Source of the DNA: Dyella_B jejuensis
GTDB taxonomy: Bacteria > Pseudomonadota > Gammaproteobacteria > Xanthomonadales > Rhodanobacteraceae
Length of the DNA stretch: 64,000 bases
Reading direction: 5' to 3'
Assembly (NCBI RefSeq): GCF_044904675.1
Contig: NZ_JADIKJ010000001.1
Span: 310,001 to 374,000 of the forward strand
The notes below the pieces were generated by a model. That model was not told where the DNA came from. It made no database searches and saw only the letters and a list, made by a program, of their open reading frames with translations. The translations under genes and the position numbers were made by a program. This document shows positions 1-8,914 of this stretch, piece after piece (position 1 is the first letter of the stretch; every line of letters begins with the position of its first letter).

Positions 1-444
1 CTCGAATACCTGAGCGATTCCGGCCTGCAGGCCATGGCGCGCGCAGGCACGGTAGCCGTGCTGTTGCCAGGTGCCTTCTATGCCTTGCGCGAGAGCAAGC
101 TGCCTCCCGTGGAGGCCTTGCGCTCGCACCGCATTCCCATCGCCATCGCCACCGATTGCAATCCGGGAACGTCACCGCTGCTTTCGCTGCGCCTGGCGGC
201 GAACATGGCCTGCACGATGTTCCGCCTCACGCCGGAAGAAGCATTGCGCGGGGTCACCGTCCATGCCGCGCGCGCGCTGGGCCTGCCCGACCGTGGCACG
301 CTGGCGGTCGGCAAGCGCGCCGACCTGGTCGCCTGGAACGCCAGGCAACCGGCCGAACTGTGCTATTGGATCGGCGGCGGACTGGTGCGGCAGGTATGGA
401 TCGGTGGCGTGGCTGCGACGCCACCGGTGCCGATCGCGCCATAA
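1..444 (+). CDS. hutI: Imidazolonepropionase, C-terminal part (5' end outside window)
   Basis: The frame is open from the first base and ends in TAA at 442-444, giving the last 147 codons. Imidazolonepropionase hydrolyses imidazolone-5-propionate to formiminoglutamate in histidine catabolism, in the cytoplasm. The visible sequence matches the C-terminal half of the amidohydrolase barrel: the stretch GTVAVLLPGAFYALRE, then ATDCNPGTSP carrying the metal-binding Asp, then the typical tail with HAARALGLPDRGTLAVGKRADLV. An intrinsic terminator follows directly. The rest of a hut operon, if present, lies to the left of the window. Confidence 0.93.
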   Translation, partial: LEYLSDSGLQAMARAGTVAVLLPGAFYALRESKLPPVEALRSHRIPIAIATDCNPGTSPLLSLRLAANMACTMFRLTPEEALRGVTVHAARALGLPDRGTLAVGKRADLVAWNARQPAELCYWIGGGLVRQVWIGGVAATPPVPIAP

Positions 445-479
445 AAAAGCCCTCGGCTGGCGAGGGCTTTTCTTTTTTG
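445..479 (+). terminator. Intrinsic terminator after hutI
   Basis: Perfect 11-bp stem AAAAGCCCTCG / CGAGGGCTTTT (445-455, 461-471) with a five-base loop, followed by TCTTTTTT. It begins at the base after the hutI stop codon. Confidence 0.93.
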
Positions 480-493
480 GTGAGCAGGAATGC

Positions 494-658
494 TCAGGCC
501 GACTTCTTCTTCGGAGCAGCGGCTTTTTTCACGGCTGCCGGCTTGGTCACGGTCGCCTTGGCGCCGGCTACGGCGGGTTGCGCGCCGTGCGCGCGCGTGT
601 TGCCGTAGCTGCCGCGATAGGTCTTGCCGCGACGGGTCTTGCGATCGCCCTTACCCAT
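494..658 (-). CDS. Small ribosomal protein bTHX (30S subunit protein Thx)
   Basis: A 54-residue very basic protein that begins MGKGDRKTRRGKTYRGSYGN, which is the bTHX (Thx) signature: a short Lys/Arg/Gly-rich peptide that packs into the head of the 30S subunit and stabilises it. The C-terminal half is an Ala/Lys/Pro-rich extension, AAVKKAAAPKKKSA, longer than the roughly 26-residue Thermus protein but usual in proteobacteria. The start is an ATG at 656-658 with a good Shine-Dalgarno (AAGGAG) six bases upstream. It stands alone, convergent with hutI. The extension looks like histone-H1-like proteins, but the N-terminal motif favours bTHX. Confidence 0.82.
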   Translation of the reverse strand: MGKGDRKTRRGKTYRGSYGNTRAHGAQPAVAGAKATVTKPAAVKKAAAPKKKSA

Positions 659-739
659 GGGAAACTCCTTGATTCTTAATACTGTTGACGGCCAATCATC
701 CTAGCAGCGGGCCGCCAAAGCGCAAGCGGGCGGCCGGGT

Positions 740-1681
740 CTAGCCAGGATGCCGGGCGCTGCAACCCGGGCGACCGTCCGGACAATCGCCAGGATCGATC
801 TGCACCGTGACGTGGCGGATGCCGAAACGATCCAGCAAGGTGCGATTCACGGCGGCCAGCGCGCGCGCGCTGTCGTTCGGGTCGTGCAGTTCCAGATGCA
901 GGGTCGCCATGCGCGAGCCCGATGCCAGCTGCCATACATGCAGGTGATGCACATCGCGAATCGATGCATCCACATCGCGCAATATCCGCTCCACTTCGTC
1001 CGGATCCATGCCTTCGGGCACGCCTTCCAGCAGGATATGCGTGGACCTGCGCAACAGCTGCCAGGCGCTGCGCAATATCAGCAGCGAGACCAACAGCGAT
1101 AACGCCGGGTCCGCCCAGTTCCAGCCCATCCAGCGTACCGCCAGCGCGGCGAGTATGGCGCCCACGGAACCCAGCAGGTCACCCAGCACATGCAGGCTGG
1201 CCGCGCCGATGTTGACGTCGTCATGCGCGTGGCCGTGCAGGCTGCGCAGCACGATCAGGTTGACCAGCAACCCCGCCACCGCCACGCCAAGCATTACCCC
1301 GGAAAGAATCTCCACCGGCTTGAAAAAACGCTCGATAGCTTCGTAGGCAATGAACCCCACCAGCACGAACTGGGTCAACGCATTGACGAAACCGGCCAGC
1401 ACTTCCATGCGTCCGTAGCCGTAGGTGCGCCGGGCGTCGGCAGGCCGCCGCGCCATCCGCGCGGCAAACAGCGCCAACATCAATGCGGCCGCGTCCACCA
1501 GCATATGACCGGCGTCGGCCAGCAGCGCCAGCGAGCCGGACCACCAGCCGCCCCCGACTTCGACCAGCATCATGCAAGCGGTAAGCGCAAAGGCGACCCA
1601 CAGCTTGCGCTCGCGGCCGGCCGCTTCCGTCGCATGGGAATGATCGTGATGATCGCAGGCGTGGGTATGCACGTGGTTCAT
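740..1681 (-). CDS. Cation diffusion facilitator family metal exporter (Zn/Co/Cd, CzcD/ZitB-like)
   Basis: A 313-residue inner-membrane antiporter of the CDF family that moves Zn(II) or similar divalent metals out of the cytoplasm against protons. The N-terminus is His-rich (residues 3-16). Six transmembrane helices carry the two HxxxD metal sites, H59-x3-D63 in LLADAGHMLVDAA and H164-x3-D168 in LHVLGDLLGS. The C-terminal cytoplasmic domain runs from about residue 215, with the LHVWQL stretch. It lies 56 bp downstream of the merC-like gene on the same strand and probably shares its transcript, which starts near a Zur box. Length is normal for the family. The metal is inferred from family and context, not shown by the sequence. 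Confidence 0.9.
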   Translation of the reverse strand: MNHVHTHACDHHDHSHATEAAGRERKLWVAFALTACMMLVEVGGGWWSGSLALLADAGHMLVDAAALMLALFAARMARRPADARRTYGYGRMEVLAGFVNALTQFVLVGFIAYEAIERFFKPVEILSGVMLGVAVAGLLVNLIVLRSLHGHAHDDVNIGAASLHVLGDLLGSVGAILAALAVRWMGWNWADPALSLLVSLLILRSAWQLLRRSTHILLEGVPEGMDPDEVERILRDVDASIRDVHHLHVWQLASGSRMATLHLELHDPNDSARALAAVNRTLLDRFGIRHVTVQIDPGDCPDGRPGCSARHPG

Positions 1682-1737
1682 CTGGCAATGCTAGAAACCG
1701 CTGCCGCCGTTACACAATCACCGCCTAGGGATGCGAT

Positions 1738-2172
1738 TCATCCATGGGCGCAATGCGCGCCATGCACGTGGCCGTATTGGCGATCGAAGCGGAGATTGAC
1801 GAAGTGGGCGCTGGCGACCAGGAAACCACCGCAAGTCACCAGCACGCTGTGCACGATGATCGAATAGCCTTCCGCGAAAGTAACGCCCATCACCAGTAGC
1901 GCAAGCCCGGGCAGCGCCAGCCGCAACGGCAACGAGCGATGATGGCGGCGATAGCCATTGACCAGGGCAAATAGCGCCAGCGCGCTCGCGAACAGCACGA
2001 AATCGCGCTCGAAGGCATGATCGGCAAGGAAGCTCAGGCCAAGCAAGGGAAGAATCGCCAGCACGAACGGCAATGCCGCGCAGTGGATGGCACACAGGAA
2101 CGAAGCGGTGGCACCGATGCGGTCGGCGATGTTCCACCAGCGGAAGGTCGAGGGCGTTGGCGTGGAATCCAT
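1738..2172 (-). CDS. MerC-domain membrane protein
   Basis: A 144-residue hydrophobic protein with four predicted transmembrane helices. It has the MerC-type motif CAIHC at residues 27-31 in the first helix, which in MerC is the metal-thiolate site for Hg(II) uptake, and a His/Cys-rich tail (YGHVHGAHCAHG). No other mer genes are present. The gene sits between a Zur regulator and a CDF exporter, so zinc or another soft metal is a more likely substrate than mercury; this is inference. A close match to the Zur operator lies 50 bp upstream of the start. MerC-domain proteins of this length are widespread in proteobacteria outside mer operons. Confidence 0.8.
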   Translation of the reverse strand: MDSTPTPSTFRWWNIADRIGATASFLCAIHCAALPFVLAILPLLGLSFLADHAFERDFVLFASALALFALVNGYRRHHRSLPLRLALPGLALLVMGVTFAEGYSIIVHSVLVTCGGFLVASAHFVNLRFDRQYGHVHGAHCAHG

Positions 2173-2222
2173 GGGGTGGGACTACACCATGCGGATTTCA
2201 CCGGTGGGGCCGGTGATCGTTT

Positions 2223-2237
2223 TGATACAATATAACA
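2223..2237. promoter_or_regulatory. Candidate Zur box upstream of the merC-like/CDF operon
   Basis: TGATACAATATAACA matches the gammaproteobacterial Zur core TGTTATAATATAACA at 13 of 15 positions. It lies 51-65 bp upstream of the merC-like start and overlaps a possible TATATT -10 element on the minus strand. The zur gene is the next gene upstream. Confidence 0.65.
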
Positions 2238-2298
2238 CCCCGGGAACGCGCGCAAGCTAACGCGATGGATCGCCGTGGACACGCAAGGCGAGATCGCT

Positions 2299-2814
2299 TC
2301 AGGCCTCGCGGCAATGCTTGCAGATGCCGTGTACTTCCAGGGTCTGCGCCTGCGGCCGAAAGCCGAACGCCTTGGCCTGCGCTTCGATCAATTCGGCGAC
2401 ACGCTCGTCGCACACTTCCTGCGCGCTCGAACACACGTCGCAGATCAGGAACGGCACCTGGTGCGCCTCGGCCGGGTGATGGCAGGAGACGAACGCATTG
2501 ATCGATTCCAGCTTGTGGATGAAACCGTGCTCGAGCAGGAAGTCGAGCGCGCGATAGACCGTGGGCGGCGCGGCATTGCCATGGCGCTCGCGCAGATGAT
2601 CGAGCAGATCATAGGCCTTTACCGGCTTGCCGGCGGCGGCGATCAGTTCCAGCACTTCCTTGCGCAACGGGGTAAGGCGCAAGCCGCGCTGCTCGCTGGC
2701 GTGCTCCACCGCGGCCACGAACTCCGTGGGACTTCCGTGATGCTCGTGGTGTGCGTGCGCGTGCGCTTTGATGGACGGACTGTTGCTCAACGGGTTCACC
2801 TCGCCGCCGATCAT
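2299..2814 (-). CDS. zur: Fur-family zinc-responsive regulator (Zur)
   Basis: A 171-residue Fur-family repressor. The winged-helix DNA-binding part (about residues 30-105) contains LRLTPLRKEVLELIAAAGKPVKAYDLL and APPTVYRALDFLLEHGFIHKLES. The C-terminal dimer/metal part has the CxxC pairs ICDVC and ICKHC for structural zinc. LTPLR and the FLICDVCSS stretch, together with a His-rich N-terminus (HAHAHHEHH), favour Zur over Fur. Zn-loaded Zur represses zinc uptake genes. A Zur box lies between this gene and the merC-like gene. The start is uncertain: ATG at 2814 or GTG at 2799; neither has a strong ribosome binding site. Confidence 0.85.
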   Translation of the reverse strand: MIGGEVNPLSNSPSIKAHAHAHHEHHGSPTEFVAAVEHASEQRGLRLTPLRKEVLELIAAAGKPVKAYDLLDHLRERHGNAAPPTVYRALDFLLEHGFIHKLESINAFVSCHHPAEAHQVPFLICDVCSSAQEVCDERVAELIEAQAKAFGFRPQAQTLEVHGICKHCREA

Positions 2815-2824
2815 ACACCGGCCG

Positions 2825-3145
2825 TCAACGCGGCAACGGCGGCGGCTTGGCCGACCTGGGCATGAGCAGCACGACCACCCACCCGATTGGCCCCAGCACC
2901 AGCGCCCAGACCAATCCCGCCAGCACGCGCCCTCGCCACCAGCCCAGCAGCACGCCTACCACGATGAACACCAGGTTCCACCAGAACAATGCCGTCCAGG
3001 GAATCATGCCCATCAGGTTGATGAGCACATGCAGGAAAGCACCGGGCGCATCCATGTCGACGCCCTGGGTTGCCTTGGCCAGCAGTTCGTCCATTTGTGT
3101 CGGAGGATGAAATGGAATGGGAGCCTGGAGGTTAAGGCCTGGCAC
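2825..3145 (-). CDS. Small membrane protein, unknown function
   Basis: Up to 106 residues, with two hydrophobic segments (ALFWWNLVFIVVGVLLGWW and VLAGLVWALVLGPIGWVVVLLM) separated by a short basic loop, so probably a two-helix inner-membrane protein with a Pro-rich tail. As drawn it starts at GTG (3143-3145). An internal ATG at 3092-3094 (MDELLAKATQ) gives an 89-residue protein and may be the real start; neither has a clear Shine-Dalgarno. The gap to zur is short (10 bp), so the two may be cotranscribed. No family recognised. Confidence 0.6.
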   Translation of the reverse strand: MPGLNLQAPIPFHPPTQMDELLAKATQGVDMDAPGAFLHVLINLMGMIPWTALFWWNLVFIVVGVLLGWWRGRVLAGLVWALVLGPIGWVVVLLMPRSAKPPPLPR

Positions 3146-3175
3146 CCGGATTAACTATCCCCGCCGTCCGTCCAC

Positions 3176-4576
3176 CTATTTTTGCGCCAGCGCGATGGCG
3201 TGGTCGATGCGCTCAAGCGCCGCCTTTCGGCCAGTCAGGTAGATGGTGTGGTCGATCGAGGGCGAGACCTGGGTGCCAGTCATCGCCACGCGCAGCGGCT
3301 GGGCGATCTTGCCCATGCCCAGCTCGAGCGCGGTGGAAACTTGCTCGATCACCTGATGGATCGGCTCGGGCCGCCATTCGCAGTCGGCGAGCCGTTCGCG
3401 CGCGGATTCCAGCACCTTCAAGGCGCTGTCATTCTTCAGGTGCTTGGCGATGGCCTTGTCATCCCATTCGGTAATCGGGCCGTACCAGATCTTCGCGCGC
3501 TCGGCCATTTCCTTCAGCGTGTGCACGCGATCGCGCAGGGCCACGATCACGTCGGCCGGCGCGGGGCCGCCGCTGGCGTCGATGCCGGCGCGCGCGAGGT
3601 GCCAGGCCAATTCGGGCGCCAGCGCCTGCGGATCGTCGCTCTTGAGGTAATGCTGGTTGAGCCATTCCAGCTTTTCGGTATCGAAACGCGAGGCGGCCTT
3701 GTTGACGTCGCTGACGTCGAACAGCTTGATCATCTCCTCGCGCGAGAAGATTTCCTGGTCGCCATGCGACCAGCCAAGGCGTACCAGATAGTTGAGGATC
3801 GCATGCGGCAGGAAGCCGTTCTCGCGATACTCCATCACGCTCACCGAATTGGTGCGCTTGGAAAGCTTCTTGCCCTCCTTGTCCAGGATCATCGGCAAGT
3901 GCGCGAACTCCGGCACCTTCGCGCCGAGCGCCTGATAGATGTTGATCTGGCGTGGCGTGTTGTTGACGTGGTCGTCGCCGCGGATCACCTCGGTGATGCC
4001 CATGTCGATATCGTCGACCACCACGGCGAAGTTATAGGTCGGCCAGCCGTCGGAACGGAAGATCACCAGGTCATCCAGTTCGGTATTGGCCCATTCCACC
4101 CTGCCCTTGACCTTGTCCTCGAACACTACTGCGCCTTGCAGCGGGTTCTTGAAGCGGATCACGCGATTGGGATCGTCGCGAAACGGCTCGTTGCGGTCGC
4201 GGTAGTAGCCGTTGTAGCGGGGCTTTTCACCACGCGCCATCGCCGCCTCGCGCATGGCCTCGATCTCTTCCTTGGATTCGTAGGCGTAATAGGCCTTGCC
4301 AGCGGCCAGCAGTTCGTCCGCGACCTGCTTGTAGCGCGCCAGCCGATGCGTCTGGTAGATCGGCGCCTGGTCGGCGCTCAAGTCCAGCCACTGCATGGCG
4401 TCAAGGATGGCCTGCACCGCTTCGTCGGTGGAGCGCTCGCGGTCGGTATCTTCGATGCGCAACAGGAATTCGCCACCGCGGCGACGAGCTTCCAGCCAGC
4501 AATACAGCGCGGTGCGCGCTCCACCGATATGCAGAAAACCAGTGGGGCTGGGGGCGAAGCGGGTACGGACGGTCAT
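3176..4576 (-). CDS. gltX: Glutamate--tRNA ligase
   Basis: A class I aminoacyl-tRNA synthetase of 466 residues, normal length for bacterial GluRS, charging tRNA-Glu with glutamate in the cytoplasm. The Rossmann catalytic core shows the HIGH-type signature PTGFLHIGGARTA (residues 11-23) and the KMSKS-type loop KKLSKRTNSVSV around residue 245. The middle has the typical FADQLTYN-like element as WPTYNFAVVVDDIDMGITEVIRGDDH. The C-terminal anticodon-binding helices end at LERIDHAIALAQK. Monocistronic, transcribed away from the glycosyltransferase operon. Confidence 0.97.
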   Translation of the reverse strand: MTVRTRFAPSPTGFLHIGGARTALYCWLEARRRGGEFLLRIEDTDRERSTDEAVQAILDAMQWLDLSADQAPIYQTHRLARYKQVADELLAAGKAYYAYESKEEIEAMREAAMARGEKPRYNGYYRDRNEPFRDDPNRVIRFKNPLQGAVVFEDKVKGRVEWANTELDDLVIFRSDGWPTYNFAVVVDDIDMGITEVIRGDDHVNNTPRQINIYQALGAKVPEFAHLPMILDKEGKKLSKRTNSVSVMEYRENGFLPHAILNYLVRLGWSHGDQEIFSREEMIKLFDVSDVNKAASRFDTEKLEWLNQHYLKSDDPQALAPELAWHLARAGIDASGGPAPADVIVALRDRVHTLKEMAERAKIWYGPITEWDDKAIAKHLKNDSALKVLESARERLADCEWRPEPIHQVIEQVSTALELGMGKIAQPLRVAMTGTQVSPSIDHTIYLTGRKAALERIDHAIALAQK

Positions 4577-4953
4577 GGCGCGGGAAGGTCGGCGGGAAAC
4601 GCGAAATTTTACCCGATCACGAGGCGTTGCTCCCTATCCTGCCCTGAGAGGGCGTATTTGATCGCGCCCGTTTTATTTCACCTGCACCTGATCGCCTTCG
4701 ACAACGGCGGATCGAACGCAACGCGGCTGGCATCGCCCAGCGCCCATTGCAGATGGGCGTGTCGGGCGGCAGGTTCACGGTGGCCTCGGTCTGGTCGCCC
4801 GGCAGGGGATGGTTGTTCATCCTTCGGAACAGGCTGGCCTGCCGCGAGCATCTTCCCGCGTTCGGTCATGCCGGTAACCGCAATGTCACCTGCCCGCCAT
4901 CCCCACGAAACGCCGCCAGCGCAAGCTATCGCCGTACAAGACGAGGATGCGCC
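4577..4953. other. Divergent intergenic region between gltX and the glycosyltransferase
   Basis: 377 bp that should hold the promoters of both flanking genes. I see no convincing RNA gene or operator. A minus-strand reading frame (4617-4820) begins well but its coherent-looking peptide moves between frames, so at best it is a decayed short gene. Confidence 0.5.
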
Positions 4954-6111
4954 ATGCGTATCGGCATCATCAGTGAGACGTATCCGCCGGAGATCAACGG
5001 AGTCGCGCTCACCGTGCATGGCCTGGCGACCGGACTGGCCGCTCGCGGTCACGAGATCGACCTGATCCGTCCCCGCCAGGCTGTCCGCCATCCCGACGAA
5101 CCCGGCATCGACGCACTGGAAACCCGCGGCGCGTCACTGCCACGTTATCCTGGCCTGCGTTTCGGCCTGCCTGCTTCGCGCACCTTGCGCAAGCGCTGGA
5201 CCCGGCACCGCCCGGACGCCATCTACGTCGCCACCGAGGGGCCACTGGGCCGTTCGGCGGTGAAAACCGCAATGCGCCTGGGCATTCCGGTCGCCACCGG
5301 TTTCCACACCCGCTTCGACACCTATGCCAATCACTACGGCGTAGGTTTCCTGACGCCGGCAGTGCATGGCTACCTGCGCCGTTTCCATGGCCGCGCCAAC
5401 ATCACGCTGGTTCCTACCGACGCGCTGGCTGAAGAACTTTCCGCGATGGGTGTGGCCCATGCGCGCCTGCTGCGCCGCGCGGTGGATACGAAACTGTTCC
5501 AGGCGTCGAAGCGCGACCTGGCGCTGCGCGAAAGCTGGGGCGTGCAAGCCGACACCCCGGTTGTGCTCTACGTCGGCCGCATTGCGCCGGAGAAAAACCT
5601 GGAGCTGGCCGTGGACGCCTTCCGCGCCATCCAGCAAGTGGTGCCGAAGGCCCGTTATGTATGGGTCGGCGACGGTCCGGCGCGCGCAGCGCTGCAGCAG
5701 GCGCATGCTGATTTCATCTTTGCCGGCATGCAGCGCGAGGAAACACTGGCTGCGCATTACGCCAGCGCGGATCTGTTTCCGTTCCCGAGCCTGAGCGAGA
5801 CCTTCGGCAACGTAATCCTGGAAGCATTGTCTTCCGGCCTGCCGGTGGTGGCGTACAACGAAGGCGCGGCGCGCGAGCACTTGATCGACGATCACAATGG
5901 CTTTCGCATTCCTTCTGGCGATGCGGGTGCCTTCATCGCGGCGACGGTCAAGCTGGCCAGCGACATCGGCTTGCTGCGCCAGATGAGCCGCGCCGCTACA
6001 GCCAGCGTCGAGCGGCTGTCGCCGGAGGCGGTGATCCGCGAATTCGAAACCCAACTGCGTGAGCTGGTCGAGGAGAACGGGCATGAGCACCCTGTCACCG
6101 CACCTGCCTGA
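4954..6111 (+). CDS. Glycosyltransferase family 4 (GT-B fold), MgtA/PimB-like
   Basis: A 385-residue GT-B glycosyltransferase. The N-terminal Rossmann half begins MRIGIISETYPPEINGVALTVHGLA, typical of lipid-directed GT4 enzymes of the MgtA/PimB type. The C-terminal half has the donor-binding lobe VLYVGRIAPEKNLELAV and the EX7E motif in SLSETFGNVILEALSSGLPVV. The start is the ATG at 4954 with GAGGA eight bases upstream; the frame is open further upstream but has no better start. The gene overlaps the PAP2 phosphatase by 29 bp. The pair suggests assembly of a glycolipid or modification of a lipid-linked sugar at the inner membrane; the substrates cannot be read from the sequence. Confidence 0.88.
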   Translation: MRIGIISETYPPEINGVALTVHGLATGLAARGHEIDLIRPRQAVRHPDEPGIDALETRGASLPRYPGLRFGLPASRTLRKRWTRHRPDAIYVATEGPLGRSAVKTAMRLGIPVATGFHTRFDTYANHYGVGFLTPAVHGYLRRFHGRANITLVPTDALAEELSAMGVAHARLLRRAVDTKLFQASKRDLALRESWGVQADTPVVLYVGRIAPEKNLELAVDAFRAIQQVVPKARYVWVGDGPARAALQQAHADFIFAGMQREETLAAHYASADLFPFPSLSETFGNVILEALSSGLPVVAYNEGAAREHLIDDHNGFRIPSGDAGAFIAATVKLASDIGLLRQMSRAATASVERLSPEAVIREFETQLRELVEENGHEHPVTAPA

Positions 6112-6655
6112 TCCGGTCGCGCTGCCGCGCCACGCTTTCGATCGGCGCATGTGCATCGCCGCCAATCGCTGGGGCGCGCGGCATGCAGTAGGACTGTTCT
6201 TCGGCGCGATCAGCCGCCTGGGGGACGGCATCTTCTGGTATGCATTGATGCTCACCCTGGCCTTGATCGATGGCCGGCGCGGCCTCGAAGCCGCCGCGCA
6301 CATGGCCGCGACCGGCCTGGTCGCGTTGCTGCTGTATCGCCTGCTCAAGCGCTGGACCCGTCGCCCGCGTCCATTCCGTACTTGCCCCGGCGTGATCGCG
6401 CACGTACCGCCGCTGGACGAATTCAGCTTTCCATCGGGACACACCTTGCAGGCGGTGGGTTTCACCATGGTTGCGCTCGCGTGGTATCCGCTGCTCGCGC
6501 CGTTGCTGCTCACGTTCACGGCGCTGGTTGCAGCATCGCGCGTAATCCTGGGCCTGCATTATCCAAGCGATGTGCTGGCGGCGATCCTGGTCGGCAGCGG
6601 TCTGGGAGCGTTATCGCTATGGCTGGTGCATAGCGCCGCGTTGCTGATGGCTTGA
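6083..6655 (+). CDS. PAP2-family membrane phosphatase
   Basis: A 190-residue integral membrane phosphatase with the three PAP2 motifs in order: KRWTRRPRP (KX6RP), PSGHT, and SRVILGLHYPSD (SRX5HX3D), whose two His residues carry out acid phosphatase chemistry on lipid phosphates or lipid diphosphates. Five to six transmembrane segments are visible. Start at ATG 6083 (MSTLSPHLPD) with AGGAG eight bases before it, inside the end of the glycosyltransferase gene, so translation is likely coupled. Undecaprenyl diphosphate or phosphatidylglycerophosphate are both possible substrates. Confidence 0.88.
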   Translation: MSTLSPHLPDPVALPRHAFDRRMCIAANRWGARHAVGLFFGAISRLGDGIFWYALMLTLALIDGRRGLEAAAHMAATGLVALLLYRLLKRWTRRPRPFRTCPGVIAHVPPLDEFSFPSGHTLQAVGFTMVALAWYPLLAPLLLTFTALVAASRVILGLHYPSDVLAAILVGSGLGALSLWLVHSAALLMA

Positions 6656-6730
6656 GTTGATCATTTACTGCGCTGGTCAATCGATGATCACGCCGTACAC
6701 GCATCCTTTGCGTTCAATGAGATAGCACAT

Positions 6731-6893
6731 CTATCCACAAGCTCTACCGGATACTTTCCACAACCGCTGTGGACAACTGCGCGCAGGCCTTGCGCAAATA
6801 TTCATCACCGCGTGCCAAGTGCTTGATCGCAAAGTTCGATAACCGGGTTGTCCACAGGCTTTTACGGCAAGCATCCACATCGGCTGTGGACAA
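6731..6893. repeat. Cluster of six DnaA-box-like nonamers with two matching inverted repeats
   Basis: Non-coding stretch between the PAP2 gene and accD. It contains CTATCCACA (6731), CTTTCCACA (6754), TTGTCCACA on the minus strand (6768-6776), TTGTCCACA (6848), GCATCCACA (6871) and TTGTCCACA on the minus strand (6885-6893). Four pair into two hairpins of the same design, TCCACA-N5-TGTGGA, at 6757-6773 and 6874-6890. Compared with the DnaA consensus TTATCCACA, the three TTGTCCACA copies differ at one position. No dnaA, gyrB or dnaN gene is nearby, so a replication origin is not claimed. The rest of 6656-7028 holds only the accD terminator. Confidence 0.55.
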
Positions 6894-6976
6894 CATCGAG
6901 TGGTGCGCTTCTTTTGCATGACGGTCTTCCGGAAAAAACCAGGATGTAACAAGCAAGCACCGAGCTTCTGCTTTCC

Positions 6977-7002
6977 AAAAAAAATGCCGCCCGAAGGCGG
7001 CA
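6977..7002 (-). terminator. Intrinsic terminator of accD
   Basis: On the minus strand, a 7-bp GC-rich stem TGCCGCC / GGCGGCA (6996-7002 with 6985-6991), loop of four, followed by eight T residues. It lies 27 bp past the accD stop. Confidence 0.92.
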
Positions 7003-7028
7003 CCATGTTCAGCATCTGGATGCGGCGA

Positions 7029-7898
<870 letters not shown>

Positions 7899-8113
7899 TG
7901 CATACGCCTCAATCTGGAAATCAGCACCATCCGCCCGCAGGCCGGCGCTACACGTTCCCTTCCTCCATGGAGACCGGTCCACAGAGATAAAGGGTGAGGA
8001 TGACCCGGCCTCGATCACGCTCTTGGACCATCGAGGTCCGCGGCTATTCCTTAAGGGTCAGATTTTTTCAGCTCGCTGCACGCTCTTGTCCATCCTGAAA
8101 GAAGAGCGGGAAA

Positions 8114-8914
8114 TCACGCCGCATCCAGTGCTGCGCGGATCGGATGAAGAAAGTCCCTCACCCGCGCCGCGATGTCCTGCGCCGTCGTGGCGCCATCCAA
8201 TCGTTCGACCAGCGCGCTCCCGATCACCACCGCATCGGCAAAGCCCGCAATCGCCTTGGCGCTGTGTGCATCACGCACGCCGAAACCCACAGCCACCGGC
8301 GCTTGTGCGCAAGCCCGGATATCAGTCACGCGAGCGGCGATATCCTGCACGCTCAAGCGCCCTGCCCCGGTAATGCCGGCGAACGAGACATAGTACAGGA
8401 AACCTTCCGCGCGCTCGCACAACTGCGCCATACGGTCGGGTGCGGTAGTGGGGGCCGCGAGCAGGATCTGTCGCAGGCCCGCCGCGCGCAACGGTGCCAG
8501 CACGGCAGTTTCTTCCAGTGGGCAATCCACCAGCAACACGCCATCCACGCCAGCTGTCGCCGCTGCCTGCGCGAACGGCTGATAGCCATGGATTTCCACT
8601 GGATTGAGATATCCCATCAAAACGACCGGCGTGTCTTGGTCGCGCTCCCGGAACGCCTTGACCCAGGCCAGCACGTCGGACAATCCCACGCCCTTGGCAA
8701 TGGCCCGCTCGCTGGCATGCTGGATCACTGGACCATCGGCCATCGGATCGGAAAACGGCACGCCCAGCTCGATCACATCGGCCCCCGCCTCTACCAGCGC
8801 ATGCATCAACGCGACGCTGTGTTCGGGCGCAGGGTCGCCGGCGGTGACGAAGGGAATCAAGCCGGTGCGGCCGGCAGCGCGCAGCGCGGCAAAGCGACGG
8901 TCGATGCGATTCAT
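8114..8914 (-). CDS. trpA: Tryptophan synthase alpha chain
   Basis: A 266-residue TIM-barrel enzyme that cleaves indole-3-glycerol phosphate to indole and glyceraldehyde-3-phosphate; indole is channelled to TrpB. The catalytic Glu and Asp are in ADVIELGVPFSDPMADGPVIQ (about residues 45-65). Phosphate-binding loop GFGVRDAHSAKAI and GSALVERLDG are present. The start ATG overlaps the trpB stop (8911-8914), so translation is coupled in the trpBA operon. Confidence 0.97.
   Translation of the reverse strand: MNRIDRRFAALRAAGRTGLIPFVTAGDPAPEHSVALMHALVEAGADVIELGVPFSDPMADGPVIQHASERAIAKGVGLSDVLAWVKAFRERDQDTPVVLMGYLNPVEIHGYQPFAQAAATAGVDGVLLVDCPLEETAVLAPLRAAGLRQILLAAPTTAPDRMAQLCERAEGFLYYVSFAGITGAGRLSVQDIAARVTDIRACAQAPVAVGFGVRDAHSAKAIAGFADAVVIGSALVERLDGATTAQDIAARVRDFLHPIRAALDAA

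Noticed and set aside
4617..4820. Minus-strand frame of 67 codons starting MNNHPLPGDQTEATVNLPPD between gltX and the glycosyltransferase
   Set aside because: The plausible peptide seems to move between frames and no family is recognised; kept only as a remark on the intergenic region.
3182..5065. Very long plus-strand open frame (627 codons) antisense to gltX
   Set aside because: Mirror of the gltX coding frame in GC-rich DNA; no family signature.
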